Source: Xanthoparmelia taractica (lineage: Eukaryota; Ascomycota; Lecanoromycetes; Lecanorales; Parmeliaceae). Taken from it: DNA of 64,000 nucleotides. A model generated the notes under the pieces. It saw only the letters and a list, made by a program, of their open reading frames with translations. It was not told the origin of the DNA and did no database searches. Below, one piece after another: positions 20,351 to 32,334 of the stretch. Every line of letters begins with the position of its first letter. The stretch's first letter is position 1. The DNA lies in the NCBI GenBank assembly GCA_033085395.1, contig JANQBS010000180.1, positions 1 to 64,000 on the forward strand, read 5' to 3'. The translations under genes and the position numbers were made by a program.

Positions 20351-22396
20351 TGTTCTGAGAGAGTCTCGAGTACGATTGAGCGTAAATGAGTCAGAGGTGG
20401 CAAGTGACATTATCGCGAGAGCCGGCACCATGTCTACTACTCACGAGTTTTCACTGCAGCGTCTTTTTTTTGTTGCCCGCTTGTCCCCATACTCATATGC
20501 TGCTTTTAGATGTGCCGCACGGCCTATCAGCGTGCAAAGAAAAATCGTAGCTAATGTTGCATTTGAAAGTTTTCACCATCGGTTCCTTAGAAGCCTGTGA
20601 TGAAGTTCTTGGTTCCGAGCTGTATTGGATCATAAGGCGTTTGCGAATTTTAGATACAGATCTCCATGTCGTAACCCTTTTCTCATACCCCGGGCCCCTT
20701 TCTCCATCGTTGAAAACCATCGGGGCCAACAGCCTCATCGTTCCATAGTACGCCGCTTAGCAACAGCATGATCTTGACAGCATTCAGACTTATTCCTAGT
20801 ACAAACAAATTCTCTGTCAAAATCCTAGGCAAACGAAGACTTGCACGATGGGATGTGAGATTAGGCGCGAAGTGACATCGATATAACATATTAATGTGTG
20901 ATACTAAAACCTAGCCATCCGCTATCTGCTGATTTCTCATGTAGGGCGGGGCTGGGCACAGTGTTGTGCAAATCAACACGTTGGAAGGGGGGTGACCACT
21001 AAGGGTAGACCGGACAAAGACGTAGTAGAGAAAGTAATGTAGGAAGAAGAGTACGTTTCTCAACCCTATGACTCACTGCATGCCTTTGGTGAAATGTTTG
21101 ATGCTCATGAGGACTCTGGATAGGCTCAAGGAAAAAACCAAAGAGATGGGAAGAAACGATAGCCTGGCACCCTGGGAGGTGAGCGAGCAGCCCTACCTTA
21201 GAACTAAGGGCTACGCTACATCCTCTCCCACCAAACCGAACCTGCCTTTCGCACCCCGGCACCATCCCTATACATCCTCATCCCCCATCCCTCACCAACA
21301 ATCCGATCTCCAAATACATCATAAAGACAGACGCACGCCCTACACACAACCACAACCACAAGCCCCAAATCCGAGCCCCGGACATCGGACACACCATCCC
21401 AAAGGCGCTCTGGCTCGGCTTCGGATATCCTCGGCCATTGGACCTCGCATGCTGATTTCTGTGATATGTGGTGTGCGTGCATGCGTAATCCTTCGTCTAC
21501 TGCATATTTTCCTTTAGTCCTGAAATGGGCTAGGGTAGTGACGAGCACGAACAGCGCACACTGGCATGCTGATTGATTGGGAGGGTACAAGTACGCGTAA
21601 TCGTGCTTTAATTAGACTTTTGAAGTGGGAATGTAGATATGAGGAAGGTGTGCGTGGTTCTTTCTGTGGCGGATTGCACTGCACGGCTGTGGAGCGCTCG
21701 TTTCATACCTGGTGTGGGGGTTCTGTAAGCGAGGTAAAAGATATTTTTCGCGAGGAGTACTCCAAGTAGGTGATGGAAGTGGGATGTGAGGATTGTTTCG
21801 TCTTTGGTTAGAGGTTTGCGGCTGATCTTCCTGCAGACTGTTTTTAGGGTCTCGGATGTGGTGCTGTCAGAGTTCTATTTTGCACGATGTACATTGGTGT
21901 CTGTGGGTAAAGTTGCCTGTGCTCTACCATGGATTTGCATACAGGTCGGACCACCTCGGCGGCTCATTCTCTCTGTGAAATTTGGTGGCTGTGTGGGGCC
22001 GCCTGGTAGACGTTACAGGGAAGTTTTAGAGATGGTGTGAGATACTTGGCTACTTTCGTCAGGGCGCGCGTTGTCTAGGCTACTCAGCTGAGAATGATAC
22101 TAAAGATCACTTTTCAACAGCGGTTGTTAAGATCGCAGAGGCTTCAAATGCCCATGTACAGTGAGTGACCTTGGCTTGGGGTATATAGTTCGTATATATT
22201 GTCGAAGTCGAATATCTCTCATAAAGTTCCATGTGCTGACAGTAGAAGGTTATAAACGAACGGACGGTCCCACTGACCCGCAACCGGAACCGAAATGACG
22301 CATATACTGCCTTCCCCACGTGGAGCGCAAACCCGGCAAAACCACAGAACCACCCCTCCTCTGCCTCAACTGCCACGCCACCTCTTATACGTCGGA
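20351..22396. other. Intergenic, no gene recognised
   Basis: Several short frames on both strands, none with a recognisable motif or splice-consistent extension. One C-rich stretch lies at about 21.22-21.42 kb. Confidence 0.45.
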
Positions 22397-23161
22397 TCAA
22401 TAGAAAGTAGCAGCCATACAATTGTTGCTCGAAGTGACCTGCGGCGTCGTGTTCCAATCCGTGGTACCAATGAATGCCTTCTGCAACGCCGCGTTCTCGC
22501 CCCCAAGCTGTGACTCGATGTAGTCGGTAGCGGCAGCATTGGCCGTCCTAGGCTCCCAGTAGTTGCCGGTAGTAGTATCCAACACGTTGGTCGCCTGCGT
22601 CGTGCATTGCCCCGTGTAACAAGGACTGCCTTGGGTGGCAGGGTTGAAGAACGCGGCGGCGGGTATGTTTGGGTTTTCGTTAATGTTGACGGTGAAGCCT
22701 TCGGTTGTCCCGCCCGTCGTGGATGATAGGGTTGCGGCGCCGTCGCAGCCTTGCTGCAGGCTCACGTCGCCCCAGGCTGTGCCTACCATGTTCAATTCTA
22801 CCCATGTGGCCGGGAGAGCCTCGCCGCGCTGAACAGTGCCGGCCCAGCCGTAGTTGAGGGGCACGAATTGGGTGTCGCCGCTGTTGATAGTGATGTCCTT
22901 TAGCTTGGTTCGGCTGTAGTCGGGGTTGTTGGTCCAGAAGGAAAAGGACTTGGTGGCGCCTTTGTTGGTGAGGAGGAGACCGATTCCGTTGCAGGTCGCC
23001 GCGCGGGGCTCGAAGAGGGATTTGAGCGAGCGGGGAATCCAGGGGCTAGAGGTCTCGGCTTGGGTTGGGGCAGAGAGGACGGGGAAGATGGCGGTGGAGA
23101 GGGCAAGGCAGAGGGAGAGGACTGATTTGAGCGTTCCGGACGCGGTGTATGAGGGAGACAT
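22397..23161 (-). CDS. Secreted hypothetical protein, 254 residues
   Basis: Single frame from ATG at 23161 (MSPSYTASGTLKSVLSLCLA). A hydrophobic core and SAPTQA form a signal peptide of about 33 residues, followed by a possible pro-segment ending in PRSLKSLFEPR, a Kex2-like dibasic-poor region. The mature part has five cysteines (ATCNG, QGCDG, SPCYTGQC, NNCMA) and stretches such as VPLNYGWAGTVQRG and ELNMVGTAWGDVSLQQGCDG, which vaguely recall thaumatin-like folds. I would not assign that family without a profile search. The final residues GTTDWNTTP hold a sequon. Probably an extracellular or cell-wall protein. Confidence 0.75.
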   Translation of the reverse strand: MSPSYTASGTLKSVLSLCLALSTAIFPVLSAPTQAETSSPWIPRSLKSLFEPRAATCNGIGLLLTNKGATKSFSFWTNNPDYSRTKLKDITINSGDTQFVPLNYGWAGTVQRGEALPATWVELNMVGTAWGDVSLQQGCDGAATLSSTTGGTTEGFTVNINENPNIPAAAFFNPATQGSPCYTGQCTTQATNVLDTTTGNYWEPRTANAAATDYIESQLGGENAALQKAFIGTTDWNTTPQVTSSNNCMAATFY

Positions 23162-26101
23162 AATGAGTGTAAAGGTACTTTGACAAGCAAAGATACAAAA
23201 AGAGCGATTCCAAAAAAGAGCGAGGAGCAAAAATGAGCGACTGGGCTTACTGCAGCGTTAACGAGCGAAAGGGAAGAAATCCATGGGACAGAGGTTACTT
23301 ATGGGCGACATGGGATGAAAGGAAGGCTGAACGATGGTAGCGCGCACTAAATAGTAGTGGCCAATTGCATAGTCCAGACTCCGTGAAAGGAACGGACTAC
23401 CGACGCTATGCAATCACAAAGTCCTTTCAAACCTTTTGTGCCTCATCCCCCCTAAAACGCCATTGTTTGAGATGTTATCCCTGTCGAGGGAAGAAAGGGA
23501 TCTTGTGGAACGTAGTTTAAATTGTTCGTGCCCTGAATCTTTACTACCACTTCCTTGAACAGTGGCTAACGCTTTGACCGTCGCTGTTTTGCCATCATCG
23601 AAGATATCGGTCACCGATGTATCACAGGGCGAGTGTGCGAGTCCATCGCTATGGTTGATGAGCATTTCAAGCTCCAAAACAAAAACTCTCTAAAAGATCT
23701 TTCTGCGCAATTGTTCGGTATTTTCACAAAGAAAGCTGGGACTCAATAGAAAGGGTGGAAACTTGTACACGTATGCAGTGCGACGTGGGGGTTGTCACCG
23801 TCGGATCCCAAGAAGGAAGATTAGCTCGGGAGATGTCCCGCGCGCTATAGGCTCAGGAACCAATCAATAATAACTTAGCCTGGGTTCCTGCATGTGGCAC
23901 AGCGACCAAGTGCCGGGACGTGTGCCACTTCCACTTATTGTTGACCGCATCGGTGAAGCCATCATCTGGTCGGGAGATTCTCCGTTGACAGCCAGACACA
24001 GTATTGACCAGTGGAAGAACCGCAACTCTTCTTCGAAGACATCATGTAAGTCTAGACATTATCTCTTTCAGCACTCTCCGTGGTCTACAGCATATAGTAT
24101 ATAATTAAGTGCATATTTTGCGCACGCTGCTGTGATTTGTGTTGGCTGTACAGAAGCCTGCAGGGCCCATAGCATGTGTTGTAGCCTGCCACCACTCAGA
24201 AGACCGTCCAGCTCGCCGGTCTCGGGCCGAGGTATCGTCCTTGGAAATTTCTGGGATTTGGGACAACTCACTCGGTCGACCTGCAAGTCTGCCCAAAGAA
24301 CGTCAAGATAGGCACCTCGTTGCCGGAAGAGAGTCTTCACATAAGACCAGAGGCTGATTTCCAGTTTTCTCCGAGGTTGCCCACTCGTGGGGTAGATAGG
24401 ACGCACTTAGGAGTCACTGAAGGATAATTCCGGACTGGATGCATATCAAGTGATGCGCCACTATGGCTGGGGTCAAGTGCCCGGACCATGTCGGTTAGCG
24501 AAAGGTGGAAGTCGTTTGATTCCTGACATCTCAGCCGCTCAGAGACCAGGTTACTCGACTCTCTCACCCTGCTTATCGTAACCAACTATACTTTTCTTGC
24601 AACGCCGTTCGACAAACCTGCATTCACGACACTTCTAGCTAGAGTAAATGATTGATTCGGCCTCTTCACTGCGGTGCACATATTGATTGCATTTTCAAAG
24701 GAATCGCAGCATTCAACTGCTCAATACCCTGTATATTGAGGGTTGGCTGCCACCGATGCGTCTCACGCCAAGGATGAAGGTCTGTTCTCTCAGACATCCT
24801 TGGGATTGCGGATGGAATGTGATGTCAGGTGTGCTCGAAATCGCTCTCTGGATTTTGATGGCTTAGAAGTTGGATTGTGATCTGTGTAAAGCTGTAACAA
24901 TACACTATGCATGGTATGAAGGTATGCTTGAAAACCCCAGGAAAGAATATTTGTGCTCGACGGAGGATTAATGAACAAAACATCTCAACGCCAAGACGCC
25001 AAGACGCCAAGACTTCTGGCGGGGGAGAAAGAATGAATCTCCGTACAACATATTCAGAGTAACGCTCGCCTCTCTCATCCACTACATCACCCCTTGAGCT
25101 TGGTTCATCGAGACGCTGACAGGTGGCGAATGGGTAACGGTGCTAGATACTTATTCCCACCAGCGCACCTGGTCCCTACACTCTCCAACCCGCACACAAT
25201 CTCTGCCCACAACGCCACATCTGAGGATTGCACGGAAACAACGAAAGACATGGGCCGTGCTAAGTATCGCTACTTGCTATTAGCCTACAATAACGACGGG
25301 ATCTGAGGCAAAATATTGGTTGTCCATTGAGTCTCAGCCTGATGTCATTGGGGGGATGAAGGGAGGGATGATGGAGATGTGTAAAGACTTCTGTATTTCG
25401 TGAATGAAGACAGTGCTTCAGACGGAGCAGCCGCTGATGAGATTCAAGTGTATGAGACCTGCTGGATCCTCCCACAGTCCATCTCTGTTTTCGAATGCCA
25501 ATTCGCGTAGGCGCATTGACGTCTTGTGCAAGAGCTGGGAAATATTTATGAGCGTCTGGCCACAACATCAGACGAGCCTTCGAGCTGGCCACGACTCAAT
25601 GACAAGCGTCTATGTGGTCGATAGGGTCTACAAGCTTGATGAAAACTACAATGATGAGGAGCATAAAGACGAGGTGTAGGTGTCAACCCACATGCCATAC
25701 AATCTCTATGCGACCTAGATACCATTGGGGACGATCTGGGAATGGAGCAATGCATAAAAACAAGCACGTTTTGTGGGACGGTTATCTAGACTCTTTGCGA
25801 CATATCCTCTCTACCCACGCCTAACCCCACATTCTCTCCTTAAAAGAGCATGCAATTCTCCGAGTGCCACGCTGAAACGATATCTACAGCGAAGCGCGTC
25901 AACAATAGCCTGGCATGGCAGAGATTCAAGCGCAACGTATTCAATTGCTCGAACCGGAGCACACGGTGACGAATGGATTTCAGGCGGCAAGTAGGAGCGG
26001 CCAAACTATGCGCCAACAAAATAAAGGTTCTCGCAGCCAGCGACAAGAACCTTTCGGAGACTGTCTAGGTAAAATTCAGACATTACTGTTCGCGTTTGAA
26101 A
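23162..26101. other. Intergenic, no gene recognised
   Basis: Nearly 3 kb without a credible gene. The part next to 23.16 kb is probably the promoter of the secreted gene on the minus strand; the part next to 26.1 kb serves the following gene. A short 8-bp repeat lies at about 24988. Confidence 0.45.
24988..25011 (+). repeat. 8-bp tandem repeat, three copies
   Basis: ACGCCAAG is repeated three times head to tail. Non-coding; a minor slippage locus. Confidence 0.85.
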
Positions 26102-26690
26102 ATGTTTACGCTGAACCTTCTCCTGATTCTCCTCCAGCTGTACCCCTTCAATCTCGCGGCGCCGCTGTCGACTGCTCCGTCTTTGAAATCCCTCAATAGT
26201 GAATCTCTCAACTTGGCACTTCCGACAAACCTTAGCCTACACGACCAACCCATGTAAGTGAATAAGCTCATCTCCACACTCTAAACTCACATCACACAGC
26301 TTACGATACCTCCCGTCCGAGCCATTCTCGTACCATTTCCCCGATTCCGCTGTCACCATCGTCTTCCGGAACTACACCATCGCCATCAGCCATCCGGACT
26401 CTGAGCGATGCGTCGGAGCGGCTTTAGCGGACCTCATGGTTTACCGCGACCGACTTCTTGACAAGATCAACACTCCGCAAGAATACGCGTGCGGGACGGT
26501 CGAGCTGACGATTTTCCCCGAGGCGAGTATGCGATGGATTGAGTGGGCGTATGCGGTTCAGTCGATCCGTAGGTGGTTGTTGGTGTATGATTCGGTGGAT
26601 ATGGATTTTGATGTTGTGGTCAGTGAGACGAGGGTTCTAGGGACGGGAAGGTTGGCAAGTGTCCTTTACGATTTTGAGGGTAAGACTTAG
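26102..26690 (+). CDS. Secreted small protein with W-rich amphipathic segment
   Basis: Two exons, 26102-26253 and 26300-26690, joined across a 46-nt intron with donor GTAAGT and acceptor CACAG; the frame is restored exactly and gives 180 residues. Residues 1-20 (MFTLNLLLILLQLYPFNLAA) are a signal peptide. The mature protein has two Cys (ERCVG, YACGT), a sequon (NYT) and the segment MRWIEWAYAVQSIRRWLLVY followed by a beta-like FDVVV. This W..w...v..i..wl pattern resembles a loose family of fungal secreted proteins. A second candidate member lies at 40.6 kb in this window. Function unknown. Confidence 0.72.
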
Positions 26691-27109
26691 ATGCAGCAGG
26701 GGGTAGAGGCTGTTTGGTCTTCTGGGTCCAGAGTCGACGTTGGCAAGATTGTAGGTCAGTTGAGTTGCGTCGTATCATATTGCTTCGATTTCATGTGGCT
26801 TCCAAATCTTGTCTCCTGACAAGACCTAGCATGTGGAATGTGATTGGGTTGATCAATATACTGGGTGAAATGATATCGCCATTTAGTGTTCGTTAAGAGC
26901 TCGTATACTCGGGCATATTGTCCGCTTTCGAGCCGTGCTTGGGACATACATGAAAGATTGAATGCCGGTCTCCCCACGCTCGGCATCGACCGAAACTATA
27001 ACAACAAACATTCCACCATTCGACCAAAGCCCCAAACGCACAAACCGCTCAAGAACTGCATTCCCAATACCATCTTCACCCACACCCTCACCCTCCCTGA
27101 TCCCACGAA
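26691..27109. other. Short intergenic region between convergent genes
   Basis: About 420 bp between two convergent genes, expected to hold both 3' UTRs. Nothing else seen. Confidence 0.5.
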
Positions 27110-28041
27110 TTACAACCCCGCCTCCCCGGGAATAACCGTCCCATTCAGCACCGCCGCCTCATGCGCCCTCGCCACATACCCATAAACAGGCAAATACTGG
27201 TCCAGAAACGGCAGCAGCTGCGCGCTGCCCGGCGTGTTCCTCCAATCGCGCATCAGGTCCATGACGATGGCGAAGAAGCCCTGCAGGATCACGCCTGCGT
27301 TTTCCATGCGGCGGTTCGCGTCCGAGGCGAGGCGGCGGGAGAATGTCCCGCTTGCTTCGGTGTTGGCGATGACGGTGTAGCCTTCGGAGCGGAGGGAGAG
27401 GGCGAGGAATTCGGTGCCTGGTACGATGAGTTTTGGGGGGTTGATGGAAAGGGGCGAAAAGGAAGGGGAGGAAAGGGAAGGGAAGGGGTTGTGTTCTACG
27501 TACAGACGTCCGTGGTGATGCCCGCGAGTATGATTTGGCTTTTGTTCTGTGCGACTACGGCGGCTCTGAAGTCGGCGTTGTCCCATGCGTCCACCTCGCC
27601 GTTGCGTTTTATCAGTGGGGCGTTGGGGTACAGGTCCAGGATCTCTTTTGGCAGAGGGCCGTTGGGTCCGGTCTGGGCGCTTGTGGTCAGGACGATGGGG
27701 ATGTTGAAGGCTTTTGCGATGGAAGAGTGCGCGATGATGTTGTTGCGGAAGACGGTCGGGTCGTAGTCGCGGACCTGGATGGGGGTGGAATTAGTTTGGT
27801 TGTATGGCTATGGTAGGCGGTGGCACTCACGGCGTTGTAGAGGCCTTCTTGAAGGTCTGCTACGATTACCATCTACAGAAGTTATCAGCTGATGTTTGAA
27901 GTGGAGAGATGAGATGCACAGCAGGAGTCTTACAGAGTCATTCTTGTTGAGACGGATGAATTCCGGTCCTGGCGTCAGGGCTGCCACTACCATAGGACCA
28001 AGTGCAGCAGCTGCCAACGTGATGGTCTGGGAGAATTTCAT
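27110..28041 (-). CDS. Isochorismatase-family cysteine hydrolase with signal peptide
   Basis: Four exons on the minus strand: 28041-27934, 27872-27831, 27774-27504 and 27417-27110. Introns are 61, 56 and 86 nt, all GT..AG, and give a 242-residue product. The triad of the family is visible: Asp42 in VIVADLQEGL, Lys106 in PLIKRNGEVDAW and Cys141 in GITTDVCTEFLALSL, where a splice junction falls inside the Cys codon. Residues 1-22 (MKFSQTITLAAAALGPMVVA) form a signal peptide, unusual for this otherwise mostly cytosolic family, so the enzyme may be secreted. Relatives of the YcaC group hydrolyse amides or esters of small carboxylates. Exported isochorismatases are known from plant-associated fungi as salicylate-pathway interferers; applying that here is speculation, since the substrate cannot be read. 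Confidence 0.85.
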
Positions 28042-31000
28042 CGTGAGTTTGAACTGGGTGTTGTTGCTAAAGCTGTGGGTTTTGGATAAGACTGCTCCTT
28101 TTTGCTATGTTGTTGAAGATGGAGAGGACAGTGTTGATGAAGATACAGATAGAGAGGAGAGACTTCTTTCGAGGTGCGAGGCTCCTCTTTATATATTGGA
28201 TCCATGCCGAAGAGCAGACTTGTCTGTGTTAGTTGGACCGCACTGCTAGTTTTGATATCATCTTGGCAATACTGCAATCTGTTTGTCGCTTACGCACATC
28301 TTACAGAGCATTGGCAAAGGGTCAAGCCTGCAGTATGCATTCTCACTGTATAATATTGTTTAGGAAATAGAAGCGAGGTATATCGGCGATGTAGATGGCG
28401 GCCAAGACTTGTACAGTGAGACTAGTCCAAACATATGCTAGCTTGACGACCTAGGATGTGCAGATATGCAGCAAGTCAGCTTTTTGTCATGTTCATGTCA
28501 TCCACTTTCGAAGCCTTGCATAAGATTCGCATACTCAAACACTTCTCCATCCTGCAAGACTCTTTGTCATTCTGACATCTCTGTCTTGACCATGCATCTG
28601 ATCTCCTGCAATATCGCCAACGCATGGTTGCAGTCAACTTCCGCCCTCCATGCTATGTCTGTGATACGGCTCAATATCCAATACCTGCGAAGCTGGTGGC
28701 TTTGAAGCTGACAAGACAGTAATGCCAAGGATTCATCGCGAAATCTGTTCCCGTGGCCGTAGAGAAATATCCGATTGGACAGATACTCTGTACAAGTATT
28801 GCCCAGCTCACAAGAATTAAGCCGAGAGCGGCACACTCACAATCAATTGCATGGACAGCGGTCTGAAGATCATACAACGGCTCGTCTCTCTTGCGAGGTG
28901 CAAGACGCATCTCTGTCACATGTTCATATGAAAGAGGTATCAACACTGTTCGCTCGGCTCGAGGTTCCTTGCAACATGGTACGTTGACTGTCATTCTTAG
29001 CGAACGATTGCAGAAGATACTCAGCCGAGATCGAAGCCCAACTCAGATGCCAGAACTTCAAACGAAGCTTAATCTCGAATCTTCTCTTGCCTGGTCCATG
29101 CGAGCACCCCCAAAGTACCAGAGTGCATCAATTCTTCAACAGGCATACCGGCTTCGGCCACTGCAAAATCATCACTTGTGGCTGACAGTCACATGAGCTC
29201 ATAAACCTTTCTCGTGAGCTGCAAATGCATTTCTTGTGAGCATCCCGCCATTCTAATTTCCCTGCGTCTTGATACATCCCTGCAATGTCCTGGAGATGAC
29301 GCTGTTGTGTGCGCGTGCTCACGTTGATTTTAACCAGGCAGTCGAAAGGATAGACTTGAAGTTCTGTAAAGCATTTGTATCACATGCAAGCCAACTCCGA
29401 ATACCGTATGACTCTGACGAGAGTGGACTGCTTACAGGCAGAGGTTGTGGTGGCATGAGCATAACCAAGCGCGACAACCTAACAATTTTCTCAGACCTTG
29501 TACACGGTGAAACCGACTCGAGAACCCTGTAATGATCCTGAGAACACCACACAAAGAATACTCGAAGCAAAAGTACTTGCAAAAATTGTCCAAGATGGAA
29601 AATAAGCTGTACGATAGCGCGGAAAGCTTGAGGCTGTCGTTGGCTCTACTGGATCTCCTTCAGCAACCTCCGAGATGAGCAAACGTTGGTCTGACTCCAT
29701 TACACGGCTTCCATATCACCACCAAACCGGCAAGCTTGTAAACATCCCGGACCCTATTGAAGAAGGGAATCCACTATAGTTCTGGGTCTAGTCCAAGACA
29801 AACGTGCTGGTCTGCTTCTTCATGGAGATTTCCCCAAGTCATAATCAAAGCGCTGTGCGATCTTGACTGCGTATGCGACCTGAAGTGTCACGAACCTGAC
29901 GGGTCCATGTCCGGAGATACATGTTGCGCCGCTACTGAGCTTCCAAAGTACGGGTCGCCACTCCGGGCCGACAATCTTCGATATCACGTTTATCTTTCAC
30001 TCTTGAATATATATTTGAGCACCACCAAAGGTCGTCACCGGCTTTGGAACTGTGTTCCAATGGCATCAGGCCTTCCCAAGTACTGTTACATTGCCCGGTC
30101 GTCTCGCCGCTGATACCGCGTGAGATCCACTGTACCCTCCATTGTAATCTTGATCAGCCCTAAATCTCTCCGAAGTGACGTGCAATGAGAGACACACGTC
30201 TCCAAGTGCTTCAGGACGGATGATCGTTGAACAGTTCTGCCCAAGTAGTCCGTGGTCGGCAGGCTGCTCCTTACGGCAGTTTAATGGCCAGAAAGGATGA
30301 TTTGCCAGATATCCTGTACGGAACAAACCTAAAGTATCCGAGTAAACAAGCTTGATGTCTTGGTAATGGAGCTAAACCATAGGGTTTTCTTCCGCGATGT
30401 GAAGCCTCCTCTTCCTCCTTACATCCAGGAATACTCTGACAAACACGCGCGCAGTCTCAAGTAACAGCTGCTCCTACACATCCTGCGAGGATAGTTGAAT
30501 ACTACGACCAGAATGATTGTTTGTTCATCTTAGCACTAGACACCCCTGCCGGCTAATTTGCGCTTAAGGGATGCGGGAGACAGAAACCGCCGACCCTCTC
30601 ATTTCGCATCATATGAGACTCTTTGACTTTCAAGTGCGAAACGCACAGAATGAAATAAAGCGCATAATCTCTATTGATAGGAATTGCTAGGACGCAGCCG
30701 ACTCGGTCGCGGTCTGGTGAGTCCCTTATCTGATCAGTGCACTCTTACAGTACATCTTGGCAAATCTTTACTGCCTTAAGACCCCCAAGACCTCGTTAGA
30801 TCTTGTTATGGTAATACGTGTTTCGGTCGCGGAACGCTTGATGAAGTACGCGCAACGTTCCACCCTGGGTACAAAAGAAGCGATCCCTCCCTTACATTCT
30901 GTGATGTTCAACCTGGATCGTTGCTGTACACATATCCATCGAGTCACTCTTTCCAGCTCCTTAAAATATTTTCAAAGCGACCTCGACTCAAAGCGTTCTT

Positions 31001-31043
31001 GTTTCATTTGCTTGATACCTGATCGAAATCACGCGGTAACGAA
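28042..31043. other. Gene-poor region with unidentified coding-like fragments
   Basis: No recognised gene in 3 kb. On the minus strand several fragments have non-random composition: 28567-28836 (LSNRIFLYGHGNRFRDESLA), 28880-28994 (TVLIPLSYEHVTEMRLAPRK), 29319-29582 and 30066-30326 (STIIRPEALGDVCLSLHVTS). A donor GTGAGT and an acceptor could join the first two, but the junction would create a TAG. They may be parts of one eroded gene of unknown family. Confidence 0.35.
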
Positions 31044-31654
31044 ATGATCAACATCCTCCCATTCGCGCTCGTTGGTCTGCTTGCCACAGCAGTCAGCTCC
31101 ACCCCATTCAACCTCAAAAGACAGGACGGGCAGCAAGTCATCTTCCGCAGTGACCTCAAGCAAGGGGAAGGCCAATCGCCCGAGTTCAAAAACGTCTTCT
31201 GTAAGCCCGGAAGACATGCCGTCAATGTACAGAGACGGTAACACTAACCGAGCACGCAGTGAGTCACGCCGAAACAAATACCACTGGCAAATACGACATC
31301 ACCTTTGTCAATCAAGCCGAAAAAGCAAACGCCGATAGATCAGTTGTCGAATCCCATGGTATGCCCACCGGCATCGGCAACAACCTGACCCTCTACATCA
31401 ACATGGGCACCGACAAGAAGAACCCAAAGGGCCTGCAACCCGTTACCTTGGGCACGAAGCAGCAGAGCGCGGGCTGGTTTTATACGGTCAACGGAGAATT
31501 GAAGTCGGCCTCCAGTGTTCCGCAGTGGGATACTTGGGTCATCTGTGAAGGTGATCAGGGGTATCCAACATTGTCGTGGGTTGGGGTCGTGGATCTGACG
31601 GTGCATATTCCGGAACATTGCAGTGCTGTCAGATTATTTGCGGATGGTGTATAA
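31044..31654 (+). CDS. Secreted hypothetical protein, 183 residues
   Basis: Two exons, 31044-31200 and 31260-31654, with a 59-nt intron (donor GTAAGC, acceptor CGCAG) that joins in frame at a TTG codon. Residues 1-19 (MINILPFALVGLLATAVSS) are a signal peptide, followed by a KR dibasic site. The mature domain is beta-rich, with KYDITFVNQAEKANAD, LTLYINMGTDKKNP and QPVTLGTKQQSAGWFYTVNG, and two cysteines in the C-terminal half. No family recognised with certainty. Likely extracellular. Confidence 0.75.
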
Positions 31655-32334
31655 TAGGGGCCTCCTCGTGGCATGGGCAGTGAGGTGAGCGTGTATATAT
31701 AGACTTCTGAAGCGTTTTGTGCCGGTTGCCATATCCTCGTATTTATATATCGTTCTGTTGTGCGGTGCCAGAGCACGATCTTTCAAGTTCAAGATAACGC
31801 CGGTCGGTCTTTTGTTCGAACAAGACCTTTCTCGGAAGGCATTGATGAAAAGATGTCTTGTATGATTGCTGAGCGCATACTTCACGAGTACGTGTTCTGG
31901 CAAAGATCTCAGTCTCATGGCGCTTTAAGATTTGTCTCCTTACACTCGTGCATTATTATCGCGACGCACGGCTTCCCCCTTGAGTATATCAAATCGCGGT
32001 GCTTGGCCGGACACACAATGAGCTAGTTACTAGTCACACCATCACCGCAAGTGACCCGAGTAATGGCCTTGCGCATTATTTATGGGATGCAAAAGGCACC
32101 AGTGGTCAAGTCAGTACGCTTTTCAATCAGTTCTTCAAATTTTGTTCGTTTCAAGCAGAGACATGCTGACACGAATGGGTCTACATCCGCTGGTCTACCC
32201 GCATGCTACAAGTAGTCGATCATTGTAGCGCAACACTCTATGCGATTTTGCGAAAAAGGTATCTCTCTAATCGCACCCTTCTAGACCTACTATTTAAGTT
32301 CATCTATCTCATTGACGGCTGGAATCATCGAGCC
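31655..32334. other. Intergenic, no gene recognised
   Basis: 3' flank of the secreted gene and 5' flank of the next gene. Nothing else recognised. Confidence 0.45.
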
